Source: Promerops cafer (taxonomy: Eukaryota; Chordata; Aves; Passeriformes; Nectariniidae). Taken from it: 64,000 nt of DNA. The stretch is from assembly GCA_013398275.1 (NCBI GenBank), contig VZSE01015287.1:482616-546615 (forward strand), given 5' to 3'. Positions 42,301 to 52,705 of this stretch are shown piece by piece (position 1 is the first letter of the stretch; each line of letters starts with the position of its first letter). The position numbers and the translations under genes were made by a program. Below the pieces are notes generated by a model, which did no database searches, was not told the origin of the DNA, and saw only the letters and a list, made by a program, of their open reading frames with translations.

Positions 42301-45300
42301 GGTTTGGTCTTACATTGAATAACGTTCAGAAACCTTATGGTTATTGAATTTCTTTCTTTCTTTCTTTCTTTTCAATTCTTTCTTCTGGTGCGAGTCTAGC
42401 ACGATTCTAGTGAAAATCCAGATTAAGACCACTGAAAACAAGTTACGCCACACATCTGTCCTCAATTTATTACTTAAAACAAAGTTGATTAGGCAAATGA
42501 CTCACATTTTCAGGCACTGCACAGCATGCCTTACTTATTCTCCAATAGCTTAGGCTTAGTAGACATTTCATGTCTATATTCACAGAGGTTCTTGACTGAG
42601 GCATATTCTCATATCCCTATAGCACAATAAAGTTGAGCAGAACACAGCCACAGTCATGCTCAGGAGTTTTCTACAAGTGATGTAGACGGTTTACAGTACT
42701 TGGAGCAAGCCCAAATAACCAAAAAAAAACAAATAAACAAAGACTAGGTAGGGAATTGTGGCACTGTTTAGCAAGTTGTAGGTTCACTGCAGTAGAAGCG
42801 GGTGGGGGGGAACATACTGGAGAAAAAGCCAAATAAGGGATATGGATTCATACTACAAAGAATTTTAGCATGAGATAGGAAGAGGATGGGAATCTGCCTG
42901 GAGTTCATCAAGGAGCATCTTTCCTGCAGCCACAAACAGTGTAACAGATACCATGGAAATAATGAGGAGAAGCTGAGGGCAAACTCAGCATGTGTTATGA
43001 CAACACAGGCAGTGTTAATAGTACCTTTGAAGACAAACCCAAGAAGCTTGCCATTGATAGCGGAAAAAAAAGGAGGAACAGCTTGTAGGAAATAAGTAGA
43101 ACATAAAGGGTCAGAGCAGCATGTGAACAGACAGAAGAGCAAAACTGCTGAAGCTAGAAAAAGATTTTTCAGACTGGATTTTTATCCACCAAGAATTTGG
43201 AAGAAAAATGTACTTGTTTGTCCAGAGAACTACAAAAAAATTTTTCTCCTATTATGACAAGAATTACAATGAATGTTTTAAAAGTGAACTTTGAAGGGTC
43301 TGTGATGCATCAAGAGCCAAATCAGACACCTTTGTTGAAGACCTGAATGGCTGGGGAGAGATGGTGATGTAACTTTACAGTGAGGAGAAATGGCCCAGGA
43401 AAGGCTAACATTTTTGGGAGATGAAACAGATCATACTCTGCCTCTGAGAAGAATTCATGCCAAACTGAATCTAGGCTCTAGACTAGTTACGTCTGATACT
43501 TGTGATGAGACAGGAGGAAGAGAGGCCAATATCCCTAAGTGATGGGATTTGTGCACTACGGCTGAAAAGATAGTTTATTGCACACAGAGACAGGACTATA
43601 ATCATCAATGTGGACAAAAAGGGTTAAAGAAGATGACAGTCTGGCTGAGAATAAAGCATTTAGTATCAACTATTATATCACTATGTCCAAATGTGACAGA
43701 GTTTGTGGATAACATCATAACAGCTATGAGCAGTAACTATACACATAACACTTCTGTGAAATCCTCTGGGCTACAATTTGTTCTCAGTTTGAAAGGGGAA
43801 GATATTTATTAAAGACGCTATCTTCTACAGGCACAGATTCTTTGGATCAGTGCAGAAATAAAACTGTTACTTAAAGGCCAATAGGATCTCCACACAAAGA
43901 GAAAGGCTGTGGATGTTGTCTACCTGGATTTCAGTAAAGCCCTTGATACTGTCTTCCACAGCATTCTCCTGGAGAATGCTGGCAGCTCATGCTTTGGATA
44001 AGTACACCTTTCACTGGATAAAAACTGTCTGGGCCCAGAGACTGATGGTGAATGGTGCCAGAACCAGGTGGTGATTAGTGTTCCCCAGGGCTCCTGGGGT
44101 CAGCCAGTATCAGTTTATTGTTTTTATTGATGATCTGGACAAGGCAACCGAGAACACCCAACTCTAAGTTGGGTGGCAGAGTTGATCTGCTGGAAAGTAG
44201 GAAGGCTCTGCAGGGGGAGCTGGACAGGCTCGATCAGTCAGTTGTCTGAGGTTCAATAAAGCAAAGTGCCAGGTCCTGCACTTGTCACAACAACTCTACC
44301 CTGTGCTACAACTAGGGGAACAGTGGCTGCCTGGAGGAAAAGGACCTAGGGTGCTGGATGAGAGATGGCTGAACATGATCCAGCATGTGCCCAGGTGGCC
44401 AAGAAGGCCACTGGTATCCTGGCCTGTATCAGCAATACTGTGGCCAGTAGGACCAGGGAAGTGATTGTCTCCCTGAGGCCACAGCTCAAGTCCTTTGCCC
44501 AGTTCTGGGCCCCTCACTACCAAAGAACAACAGAGAAGGGCAGCAAAGCTGGGGAGGGGCCTAGAGAGTGAGTCATATAAGGAGTGGCTGAGGGATTAGG
44601 TTGAATTTTGAAGATACACATCATAAGAATATCATTCCTTAATTCAATGAGTATATTGTGTTGCAAAAAGCAGAAAAGGTACAAAATTTTTACTTCAATT
44701 TGCAAGAGTTTTAGGGTCTCCTGAACCATATTTTTAAGTAATATCACGTTAGAGTCCTTTTTATATGTACTAAGGATATAGTTCCCTGAACTATGTAGTT
44801 CTTTTATAGTTCCTATATAGTTTGTTTTTTATAGTTCCAAAAAAAAAAACTCTACTTGCTACAAAGTAGTATGATCAGTTAGTATTCTCTGTAGGCTTCT
44901 CACTTCTCATATTCACACTGTCAGCTAACAAAGTTTCATTTAAAAAGTACTTTAAACTTTATTATGTCTTTTTAAAATTTTGTTCTCAATGTCTAGTTGC
45001 CATGTTGTAGAATTTCAAAAGAGAATGATCAATATGCAATATAGTCACATTAATTGAAACAAAGAGTTCTTATACTAAATTGAGGGTACTAAACTTATTT
45101 TCACCTTATCCTTTTAATTCTCAAGTGACTTTATTGAAATTATTTCTGCAAATATTAACACAGAAAAAACAGGGAGACAGACTTTCCTCAAAACAGTCTC
45201 AGAACAATTTATGCAACTCAAAACAGAGAGAATCTATGTGTGGGGCTTTGTACTTTCTGCATCTCTCTGTTATTTCTCCAACCCAAAGTATCTTTGAACT

Positions 45301-46885
45301 TGCTTGGCAACTTGACCTCAATTTTGCATTTGTAGGGTGATCTGAAAGATATGGGTCTAAGTCAGGAGAGTGACCATACAGCATCCTCATGGAGGAGTGC
45401 CCGAAGAAGCTCAGCCCAACCCCACTTTACTCAAGCTTGGCAGTAGCAGAAGAACAGTGTAACCTGGACAGTGTGATTATTCAAGCTGCTTGCACATTTT
45501 TTGTAATCTGTATTTATACGATCTTGAAGTTTAAATTGTACTAAAGGGAAAGTTAAAGGATTTGTTCTCAGGACACATAATTGACAAAAAGTTATTACTA
45601 TCCCTGCACTACACAATTTCACCAGCCCTCACAGGAATTCTGTTGTTCTTGCATGCTTTCAACAGGTTTACATCAAAGCTTAATACTCTTCCAAGAGATG
45701 AAATATTATCTGGAATAAATATGCCAATACTTCAAAATTCTGCCTAAAGGGACTAATTTGAAGCACTAAACGTTTAAGTAGGACTATAGAGCACCCCTAG
45801 AGATTTACACTATGTGCCAATGTATATGAAAAGGACCAAAAAAAACAAGTTAAGAACACTGCACAGGCAGCAAATGCTAGGGGCTTCAATTTAAGTGTTT
45901 GATAATAATAACACTTATGTTGCAACTGTTTTCCCACAATAAAGCCACAATTTTCAGCTAGATTCAATATGCAGATGAAGATATGCTTGTTAAGTGTTGC
46001 GTATATATTATTTCTTAAAACTTTGGTGTTATATCCTGCACTACTGCAAAATAGCATAATTATTAACTTCAGTGGGGCTAAACACCAATTGACTTCACTA
46101 GCAGATTCAGTTTTTCAGGTTAATGTAGTGGTAAATTAAGTAACAGTTAAAACTTCCTTAAATGAATTTAGTTTTTATATGAAGCTGTGAGTCCTTCAGA
46201 CTTAAACTTCTGGGTACAGCAAGTAGATATATAATAATCATGCATAAAATGGAAGTAATCCACTCACACTCAAAGACTGCAAAACCTGTTCAATTGTTAC
46301 TGCTTTGATTGCTACAACGATGTCCAATATCACACTATTTTTATATATGGCACTTGTCTTTCATATACCAGAGGTAAAGACTTCTGCTTCCATTCAGCTG
46401 TGTTTGCTGCCAGTCTGCTCCATGCCAGTCAGTAACACAAAGACAATAATCTTTCATCTGCGTGGGGAACAATCTGCTCTGAAAGAATGTTTGAGGAAAT
46501 AAAGATTTTTGACAATTTGTACTGAAGTTTGGAGTCAGGAAACTACATATGTACATACACTCCATTTTGGTCAAGGTAATCTCTTCAATTAACACCAGAA
46601 CTACTCTCACTGCAAAAAAAGGTTTTGTTCAAGTGACAGATGTTGATGGATTTTCTTTTAATATTCCCCTAGTTCCAATACAGATTTACTAACTTTGCTT
46701 AGAAATGTACGTGCCCTTAGACACTGACTATTTTTAAACATACAGATTAATGTAAAATAAAAGGTACTTACCAATTTTGCAATGTCATTCACATCATCTG
46801 TGACTGGATTCCCGCAGGAACTCTGGGCTTTGACAAGAGGATTAAGTAGGAGCAGTTGAAGACAAAAGCAAGTGATAATCCAAGT
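21337..46885 (-). CDS. KITLG: KIT ligand (stem cell factor), coding exons 2-9; exon 1 outside window
   Basis: Eight exons on the minus strand join in frame (46885-46772, 37685-37623, 33163-32984, 31194-31032, 30144-30049, 23524-23415, 22919-22843, 21376-21337) to give 280 residues and a TAG stop. In order they hold the signal peptide, the four-helix cytokine domain with cysteines at mature positions 4, 43, 92 and 142, a serine/threonine-rich stalk, one transmembrane helix (about 200-220) and a 38-residue tail ending in valine. By family knowledge, SCF is a non-covalent dimer that binds the receptor tyrosine kinase KIT and supports melanocytes, germ cells and blood progenitors, either membrane-bound or shed. 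Pairing C4-C92 and C43-C142 is inferred from the mammalian structure. NXS/T sequons lie at mature N75, N81, N124, N153 and N175. The product would be 285 residues if exon 1 supplies the usual five. No frameshift or early stop is seen. Confidence 0.97.
21377..22842 (-). other. KITLG: KITLG intron 8
   Basis: 1.47 kb, AT-rich, GT-AG borders. No repeat family or secondary gene recognised. Confidence 0.9.
22843..22919 (-). CDS. KITLG: KITLG exon 8 (cytoplasmic tail)
   Basis: The exon is 77 bp: 25 codons plus AG of a serine codon. The acceptor is cctag before AAAATA and the donor is gtatat. It encodes [16 protein letters not shown], then RDYQEENEI. The ENEIS segment joins with exon 9 to give the acidic EISML element, which in mammalian SCF directs basolateral sorting. 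The tail carries a cysteine that the mammalian tail lacks. Confidence 0.94.
22920..23414 (-). other. KITLG: KITLG intron 7
   Basis: 495 bp, one of the two shortest introns of the gene. AT-rich and overlapped by part of a fortuitous antisense open frame (23242-23961). No element recognised. Confidence 0.9.
23415..23524 (-). CDS. KITLG: KITLG exon 7 (stalk and transmembrane helix)
   Basis: The exon is 110 bp: two bases completing a lysine codon from exon 6, then 36 codons. The acceptor is attacag before AAGAAG and the donor is gtaaga. It encodes [14 protein letters not shown], then the transmembrane helix starting [15 protein letters not shown] and ending GAIYWK. The basic residues after the helix (K at its end and K at the start of exon 8) fit a type I membrane topology with the C-terminus in the cytoplasm. 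If exon 6 is skipped, the junction codon becomes GAA (Glu). Confidence 0.96.
23525..30048 (-). other. KITLG: KITLG intron 6
   Basis: 6.5 kb. Contains a 19-base A run at 28845-28863, a short (GGT)n run near 27242-27256 and an unrecognised 132-codon open frame on the plus strand at 29291-29689. No CR1 or LTR recognised. Confidence 0.85.
28845..28863. repeat. A19 homopolymer
   Basis: Nineteen consecutive A in KITLG intron 6. I found no retrotransposed sequence immediately before it that would make it an insertion tail. Confidence 0.9.
30049..30144 (-). CDS. KITLG: KITLG exon 6 (shedding region; alternatively spliced in other species)
   Basis: The exon is 96 bp, entering and leaving in phase 1. 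The acceptor is atttag before ATTCC and the donor gtaagt follows AACA. It encodes [20 protein letters not shown], then RNDS and a Ser/Thr-rich stretch. The [12 protein letters not shown] core is the known primary proteolytic site that releases soluble SCF in mammals. Because length is a multiple of three and the phases match, skipping keeps the frame and would yield the membrane-retained form, as in mammals. The mammalian exon is 84 bp, so this one is four codons longer, the addition falling in the Ser/Thr run. Use of the skipped form in this species is inferred, not seen. Confidence 0.95.
30145..31031 (-). other. KITLG: KITLG intron 5
   Basis: 887 bp between exons 5 and 6. AT-rich, no element recognised. 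The exon 6 acceptor tract (ttttctatttag) is modest in pyrimidine content, which is compatible with regulated skipping of exon 6, though this is only suggestive. Confidence 0.85.
31032..31194 (-). CDS. KITLG: KITLG exon 5 (C-terminal part of cytokine domain)
   Basis: The exon is 163 bp: 54 codons plus the first base (G) of the next, so it ends in phase 1. The acceptor is ctctag before GATTTT and the donor is gtaaga. It encodes [20 protein letters not shown] through [15 protein letters not shown], mature residues 100-153. It contains the fourth cysteine (Cys142) and the sequon NST (N124). A second sequon, N153-D-S, is created across the junction with exon 6. The segment PEDFFR..N.TIE.YKE matches helix D of SCF. 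Confidence 0.97.
31195..32983 (-). other. KITLG: KITLG intron 4
   Basis: 1.8 kb, GT-AG borders. No repeat family or additional gene recognised. Confidence 0.9.
32984..33163 (-). CDS. KITLG: KITLG exon 4 (central cytokine helices)
   Basis: The exon is 180 bp, 60 codons, phase 0 at both ends, with donor gtaatt and an acceptor ending in cag. It starts PNHCWLHLM and ends ACLAFDKNK, mature residues 40-99. It holds Cys43 and Cys92, which in SCF pair with Cys142 and Cys4 respectively. Sequons NYS (N75) and NLT (N81) are present; the SNYSIIN segment is a strongly conserved signature of the family. The donor (AAG/gtaatt) is weaker than the others but canonical at its first two bases. Confidence 0.97.
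33164..37622 (-). other. KITLG: KITLG intron 3
   Basis: 4.46 kb. Contains an L2-like LINE fossil on the plus strand at about 35385-35525. The rest is unremarkable AT-rich sequence. Confidence 0.85.
35385..35525 (+). mobile_element. L2-like LINE fossil (end of reverse transcriptase ORF)
   Basis: The plus-strand frame reads [14 protein letters not shown], then [14 protein letters not shown] and finally LPSYL. This order follows the well-known C-terminal pattern of L2-type LINE ORF2: an LVQNAAARLL-like block, a ...LHWLPV block and an APSYL-like block. The usual segment between LHWLP and PSYL is shortened. No other gene family I know gives this series. The fragment is short and decayed, as expected of ancient L2 copies in birds, so boundaries are approximate. 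Confidence 0.5.
37623..37685 (-). CDS. KITLG: KITLG exon 3 (helix A region)
   Basis: The exon is 63 bp, 21 codons, phase 0 at both ends. The acceptor is tgtag before GTTGGA and the donor is gtatgt. It encodes [20 protein letters not shown] plus leucine, corresponding to mature residues 19-39. This is the first helix and following loop of the SCF cytokine fold, which in mammals contributes to the KIT contact surface. It is too short to stand out as an ORF and was found by homology and frame continuity with exons 2 and 4. Confidence 0.96.
41017..41360 (-). mobile_element. CR1 LINE 3' end, truncated
   Basis: The plus strand begins tcatagaataacagaatgg, the reverse complement of the CR1 terminal repeats, followed by tttgggttggaagggacctt and by the ctctgggcaacctgctccag and cctcaccaccctcacagtaaag blocks typical of CR1 3' ends. 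It is better preserved than the copy at 15091. The 5' end fades near 41360. Confidence 0.92.
42349..42371. repeat. (TTTC)n short microsatellite
   Basis: About five tandem TTTC units, with further ttcttt words just after, in KITLG intron 2. Confidence 0.85.
43895..44600 (+). mobile_element. CR1 LINE ORF2 fragment, broken
   Basis: Plus-strand reading frames give [15 protein letters not shown], then FIDDLD, then [18 protein letters not shown], [27 protein letters not shown] in a shifted frame, [14 protein letters not shown] and [12 protein letters not shown]. This is the order of the CR1 reverse transcriptase C-terminal half. Stops and frameshifts break it repeatedly, and the catalytic FADD box region is missing between [10 protein letters not shown] and the LGG block, so the copy is dead. 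There is no CR1 3' terminus attached; the match fades after gagtcatataaggagtgg. The orientation is opposite to KITLG and to the other CR1 copies in the window. Confidence 0.9.
44777..44839. repeat. Clustered tatagttcc words and small inverted repeat
   Basis: The word tatagttcc occurs three times in about 60 bp, with related tatagttt and tgtagttc copies between them. The first copy forms a small palindrome (tagttc-cct-gaacta). The cluster ends in a 10-base A run. It is probably a decayed simple repeat. Confidence 0.5.
46772..46885 (-). CDS. KITLG: KITLG exon 2 (signal peptide and mature N-terminus)
   Basis: The exon is 114 bp, 38 codons, phase 0 at both ends. The acceptor reads aaacag before ACTTGG and the donor is gtaagt. 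It encodes TWIITC, a leucine-rich hydrophobic core (QLLLLNPLV), then the cleavage region KA/QSSC and the mature start [14 protein letters not shown]. The cysteine here is Cys4 of the mature protein. In known SCF genes exon 1 supplies only the first five codons and breaks exactly at this point, so the start codon must lie upstream, beyond position 64000. An in-frame ATG at 46937-46939, upstream of the acceptor, is intronic and not a credible start. Confidence 0.97.
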
Positions 46886-47639
46886 CTGTTTAGTAAAAAA
46901 GAAAAAAGAAACAAGAAACCCCAAGTAAGCAATCACCAAATATGAAGTAACAAGAGATTGTAGTAATGTTTTTCATATGTGAAGTTTAGAGGCAGCAATA
47001 CTCTTTATCCTTCATGAAGGCATACTTGTACCATTTCAGTATCACCTTCATGGCAGGAATCCACAAAAATGCACTTAATTGATCTTTTCTGGAAGCAAAT
47101 ATCTTTAGAGTATTAATGGAAAACCTAGTATTGAGCCATCAGGTTACTTGCACAGGATCATGCTTAGCTGGGGTTTTGCAAAGTTACGGATACCAAAGAA
47201 GAGAAAGATACAAACTTCGCAATATTCTTTATCATCAAAATACAGTTGATTACATACTTGTCATTCACCTGATAGATTTGTGGCTCTAATGTGATAAATG
47301 ATAAGGAACAAAATTATACCAGACTACATAAAGACAAAAGGAGAATCACAGCCATTTCATTTGAGTACTTAAACTGCAAGCAAACCCACAACTGGACTCT
47401 GCCCAAATACTGACATCTCAAGCAGCAATACAGTACATCTTCTCCAAGTGACATGCTCTGGCCTCTCAGAAGTGCCAGCTTGGCTTTGGCACTACATTCC
47501 CCTCCTAAATCCTATTGGAAGCAGCAATGCAATGTACTTTCACAGGCTTGTGAGACTCACAGAAAAGCACCAGATAACTAGCTGCGATGCACCTGGGTGT
47601 CTCCTTGGCTACACTGCCTGAACTTCTTTGCCTTCTGTT

Positions 47640-47730
47640 GTTCCTTGTGCTTCACTGGTTTCCCACAGAGCCCTGTGCCAAGTTTAAGCTGCAGATCTTA
47701 TTTCCAGAATGTTAAAGCATTTAAGTTATG
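47640..47730 (+). mobile_element. L2-like LINE fossil (LHWxP block)
   Basis: A plus-strand frame reads LPELLCLLLFLVLHWFPTEP, then CAKFKLQILF. The series hydrophobic run - LHW(L/F)P - about five residues - (R/K)(I/F)xFK(L/I)xxL is the signature near the end of L2-type ORF2. The frame then meets stops. The copy is short and decayed, and the boundaries are approximate. The element may extend upstream to about 47460. Confidence 0.42.
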
Positions 47731-50700
47731 GATAATCAAAAGTTGCCTCGGGTTGTGAAGCTTCTTCTGCCAGCTGACTGAAGCTGTCAGCAAAAGCCAA
47801 TGATGGTGTACATTTATGGCAAGTATGGAATTTGCCTGTGCAGGCTCCTCAGCCTCCATAAGGGCAGGACTGAGATCAGAATTTGCTTTTGCACAAACTA
47901 AGATACAGCTCAGCTCCATCTGTTCTGTGTGACAGGTAGAGAACTCCAGCCTCCACCCTTGCCTTCATATGCTCTCCAACCTTTCAATTTAAGACAAAAG
48001 CAAATGAAACAACAGCAACACAGTTCTCTAGGAAAACAAGAGAAAAATCACAGATTAAAAACATGAAGTATCATTATAGTAATCCAGAAGGCCTAAGAAA
48101 AAATGATAGTAAAGATTGCTCAGGAGCCTCATAAACTTGACAGAGCAGTGCCAGGGACTTCATCTTAAAGAGCTGTTAAATAACAAGAGTAATCTCTTTC
48201 TTGTATCTTTTATCTCTTAAATCTTGTATCTATCCTACAAGTAAAACTGGTCATTTGCTTTCTTAGAATACAGCTTCCTGACACATTTAGGTAAAACCAG
48301 TGTGGGCTGCTGGTAGAAAAGACAATCCAGCTTCCTCTCCCTACCTCTTGCACTGGCAGTGATGGTTTAGTCAGTTGTATCAGGCAGACAACTTCCATTT
48401 TTGTTTTCCCGAAGTATTATTCAGCTTTTTGATCCGAGTAACTGACACAGCTGAAATGCTCTGTCAAAGATGGGACAAGCCAGGACTGCTGATTTCAGTG
48501 AAGCCTTTCCCTAAACTGTACCTCAGATGCCACAGAGCCACAGAGAAAGAAATCGAAAGTATTCTGAGCAAAGTGCATATACAACATGCAAAATGTCTTT
48601 TGAGAATGTTTCTTGCTTCAACAAAACTAGCATTTAGAACTACTTTTATTTTAATATTTGTACAAATAATTACTAAGCATAATTACCAGTGTGAAGAATT
48701 GAGAATAATTAATAGTTCATCTTACAAAATCTCTGTATTTTATGCTACACAAAGCTTTGCAGTTATACATATATATATGAACAATTTGAGCTCTGGGGAA
48801 ATGCAAAGATGCTGCTAGTTTTAGAAAGGACGTTTGAGAGCTCCTTGCAGTGTATTAAAGCTCAAAGCTGTTTAAGAACTGGTTTTAAGTGATCAAGAGA
48901 AACGTCTCCCTTTCCTACATAAGCTCCAGAATCACAGAGGGAAAAAAAAAGGTGACCTCAAGTTAACAGCCTACCTCCTCATTCACAATTTTGGGGAATA
49001 AATTGCTGTAAAAAAGGCAAGAAGTTAATGACAATTAGCTCCCAAATGAAATAACTATACTGCTTTCAAGAATGAAAACTGAGTAGTTCAACCTTTGGAG
49101 TAAGACAGTGCATTAGCAGTTACACTGGCAGGGACTTTTCCCTGACGTGTTTGCTGGAGATGGAGTTCACACCAGGAACTGACTTTATTGGAGTCCTCAG
49201 TATTGATTACTAGGTAAAGATGGAATTTGTTCACTGAACTGTGTCACAGTTATAGAATGATATTCAACCTAACAGTACAATAATCAAAAAAGTAACAAAA
49301 TTCTTTAACTAGAAACACTTTTTCAGCAGATCAACTAAGTAATATTAATAAACAGAGTAGCACACTCCAAATAAAACCAGAACTTTGATGCACCTTGTCA
49401 ATCTTTGTACTTGTGAATATAAAGACAGCCCATACATGAAGCTTAAAATCACTACACATTATATAATTATGTAAATAAATAAGAATACTTTTTCTCTTAT
49501 GTAAATGATGGGATTTAAAAGCAAAATAACTTTATAACTACTATTAAAACCAAATGTTTTGTAAATTCTGAGATTATTTGAGGTTTTTCTTGCTTATTTT
49601 CTCCCTGTGTCATCCTACAGGAACTGAAAATCTTCAAAATACTTCTAGTTTCAACATGTCTATTATACAAAATCTTTTAATTATTTGCACTTACAAAATA
49701 TTTACATTACGCATGCCTTCAGGCACGTTATATGTAAGGACTGTACAAGATCAAAGAGTTGAGCTATTTTTATGTTATTTACTAATGACCAAACCTGCTG
49801 TTTGAGCAAAACTTGAATAGACTGAATTAAATCAAGGACAGAACAAATGGGAACCTTAAACAATAGCTTTATAAATAGAGATGCCCATTTTATACTTTAC
49901 TAAGCATAAATAAAAGTTACCAACACAGCACTCATAACAGATTTCCATATTTAATTACCCCTAAGTTAACATGGGATTTTTCAAAGCTGGCCTCAGAATT
50001 TAATCATACATAATTTATTAGCATTAAATTGAAGATATATAGCAGACAGGAGGCATGTATACCTGAATACCAAAGCACCTCTTCCTATTTTTGGCTCAAA
50101 TATTATTCAGTTGTCTTTAGATTTTGAAATCTCTTAAATACTGAATATTTAAGTTTGTGCAAGGGGAAAAGAAATATGATTAGATTCCAAAGCATAATTA
50201 AAACTAAAGATTTCAAGTATACACATTTGTTTATTCTGCAAATGATTTGCACTATTGCTTGTAAACCATAATCTAGAATTTCAGTAAACAGCATTTTATA
50301 AGCTTATCTAGAGATCCAATATGTTGAAGACTACCCTTTCAGTTGTAAATCAACATCCTTTTCATTTATGTTCTTCATTTACAATCTGAACTATTGACAA
50401 AGGCTGTTGAGTGAGTGGTTTAGCATCTCTTTCACAGTATGCTATGAAAGATACTCTATCATGTTAATGTTCAGCTAATTCCTTAGTGGAAAGCAGCAAG
50501 GGGAATACCACATTGCTACATAAACCCTACTTTGGAAAGTCTGGACATTTCCAAATATCTAGTTTGTCCTGATAACACTTCTAATCACAGGAAGGGAGAA
50601 GTCATTAAAAAAAAAAGCAAATAACAAACCACAAGAAAACATTAAGCACAGGGAGAGGTAGTAACTACACAGATGGACAGGATTTCAATTTCAAAATTTC

Positions 50701-51735
50701 TTGTATTCAAATCATATTAGCCATGGAATTTTTCAGCCCAGTTTCCTGAGCAAATCCTCCAATTAACCACAACAAAACCACAGCTGAAGTAGGTTAGCTG
50801 TCAACGTTCACCTTTGGCCAGGCTTCCCAAATTTATTTTTCACTTCTGTTAATGTTGGAGTAAGAACACCTTTCAACATTGGCCCCTCAGACAGTGTTTA
50901 CATGCTGCTTTGCTGAGACACAGCTTGTGAATTTCTGCCACAGGCAACACTGGTCAGTCTGTCATGGACAGCTAACTTGATGTTCATACTTATGCCTTGA
51001 AAAGCCTTTTGTAAGAAGATTTAGAGAAAATGTAAATAGCAAGAAAATGTATTTCTTGTTTTGTTTTTTTTTTAACCACAAAGCATCCAGAGGCATAGAA
51101 GCACAGTAATTCTTTCCTATGTCTGTTTGGTTATTTAGCTGTGATAGAGATCAAATAATTAAAGTAATGGAAGAACTGTCTTAAACCAATTAAGAAATTA
51201 ACTGCTAGCATAGAAAAATCTTTAAATGAAAGAAGAGCATTTATACAGAATGTAATCCAATTACCATTTTCATGGTATTCAGTGACACCTTCACACCTGC
51301 AAATGGCAGTGCTAACTTTAATACCCAACATGACCATGCCTAAATACTGCTTAAGTGCTAAACATTGCTCAAGCCCCACAAAAAGTGAGTTAAGTGTGGA
51401 AAAAGAAGTCACCCACTCACAACCACCTAATTCTGGAAACAATGAAGTACTTGGCAAACACATTTGGAACTGGCAATGTCCCCTGCACACTCTCAAGTAC
51501 CCAGGAAATTACTTCAGAGTAGCTGAAGGAAGCACTGCTGAATAACGCATAGCTCAGTATAAAGTCTAGTGTACACCCCCTGACCATCAAAACTGGCACT
51601 AGTCTCACCAAACACAACAGCCTATCAACTGGGGTGCTCTCAAAGTGACAGACCTGGGTTACATCTCCTGCAACCAAGGTAATTCCAACTCAAGGGAGTT
51701 GAGCTGTGATCCTGTGATATATCTACCTTGTAATT

Positions 51736-51860
51736 ATCATGGAATCATAGATTAATTTAGGTTGGAAAAGACCTCTAAGACCATCAAGCCCAACCATAAA
51801 CCCAGCACTGCCAAATCCACCAGAAGACCATGGCCGAGGTTCCACATCTACAGATCTAAA
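51736..51860 (-). mobile_element. CR1 LINE 3' terminal fragment
   Basis: The plus strand reads atcatggaatcatagattaa, ttaggttggaaaagacctct, aagaccatcaagcccaacca and then cccagcactgccaaatccac, the reverse complement of a CR1 3' end of the subfamily that carries the accATCaAGcCCAACC block. It is only about 125 bp long. Confidence 0.9.
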
Positions 51861-51938
51861 CTGGAGCTGATTTTCTGTCTATTATGGCTTCCTGGCTAAA
51901 AGGGGCAAAAGAGGGGTACACTGGTACTCCTGACCCTT

Positions 51939-51953
51939 CCCCCCCCGCCCCCC
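51939..51953. repeat. C-rich homopolymer tract
   Basis: Eight C, one G and six C in a row, 79 bases beyond the CR1 fragment. Its complement is a G-rich run on the KITLG-sense strand. Confidence 0.9.
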
Positions 51954-52705
51954 AACATTTATGCATTTTACACTGTCAAGCCAATATGTAGACAAATAGA
52001 CATGTTCACTGAACAGGCATCAGAATGTCTGTGTGTATCCTCGTCTCACACATGCTCTTCCATCTGGGCACCCTAACTTCTGTGAAGCTCCCCAGTCAAC
52101 ATGTGAGTTTTCTTGAATAACCTTTTGCCAGTCCAATGAAAAAAATGCATAACTCCACCTCAGTGAGTCACTCTGCAGGGGTGAAACACCTAAAAATCTC
52201 TGGATCACGCCCTCCATGCTTTGTTATGACTACAAAACCCAGATACATACTTTTGTAGTGACTGATATCACTATTTTTTTGACAATGATGTGTAGTAAGA
52301 AGTATGATGATAAAAGTAAGCAACAGAGAGTATCAGAGTAATTTTTCTACATTTTGATTTAAACAGACTATAGAAATACTAGTCACTCTTTTTCAGAGTA
52401 AGATTTAGAATGATTTGGACGCAAAATATTTGAACATATATTTGGTTATTTACAAAACACAGTATATTTTCTACTTAGTTTTGCATATAATATCTAAAAT
52501 ACATAATATGAGGGTACTTCAAGGGGTTAAGGGGAAGGAAATTTACAAGTTTGTGGTACAAATATAGGCAGGGAGAGATGCCATTGCTACCTACATTCAA
52601 ATGAGTTCAACAGGCAACCTGCTTTCACAGCTGTTTGATCTTTTTGTGGCAATACTGTATTTGCCCTTCTGTGACTTTCCCAACCCTAGAACCTCTGCCC
52701 CCACA

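Larger units (their letters stand above)
37686..46771 (-). other. KITLG: KITLG intron 2
   Basis: 9.1 kb. Holds two CR1 fragments (minus strand at about 41017-41360, plus strand at about 43895-44600), a TTTC-type microsatellite at 42349-42371 and a cluster of repeated tatagttcc words near 44777-44839. Other parts are unremarkable. Confidence 0.85.

Noticed and set aside
46658..46939. 93-codon minus-strand frame starting [15 protein letters not shown] and running through exon 2.
   Set aside because: Its upstream part is intronic sequence before the exon 2 acceptor and its downstream part runs past the exon 2 donor; only 46772-46885 is exon.
48375..48818. 147-codon plus-strand open frame in intron 1.
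   Set aside because: No recognisable domain, no splice context, low-complexity AT-rich end; taken as chance.
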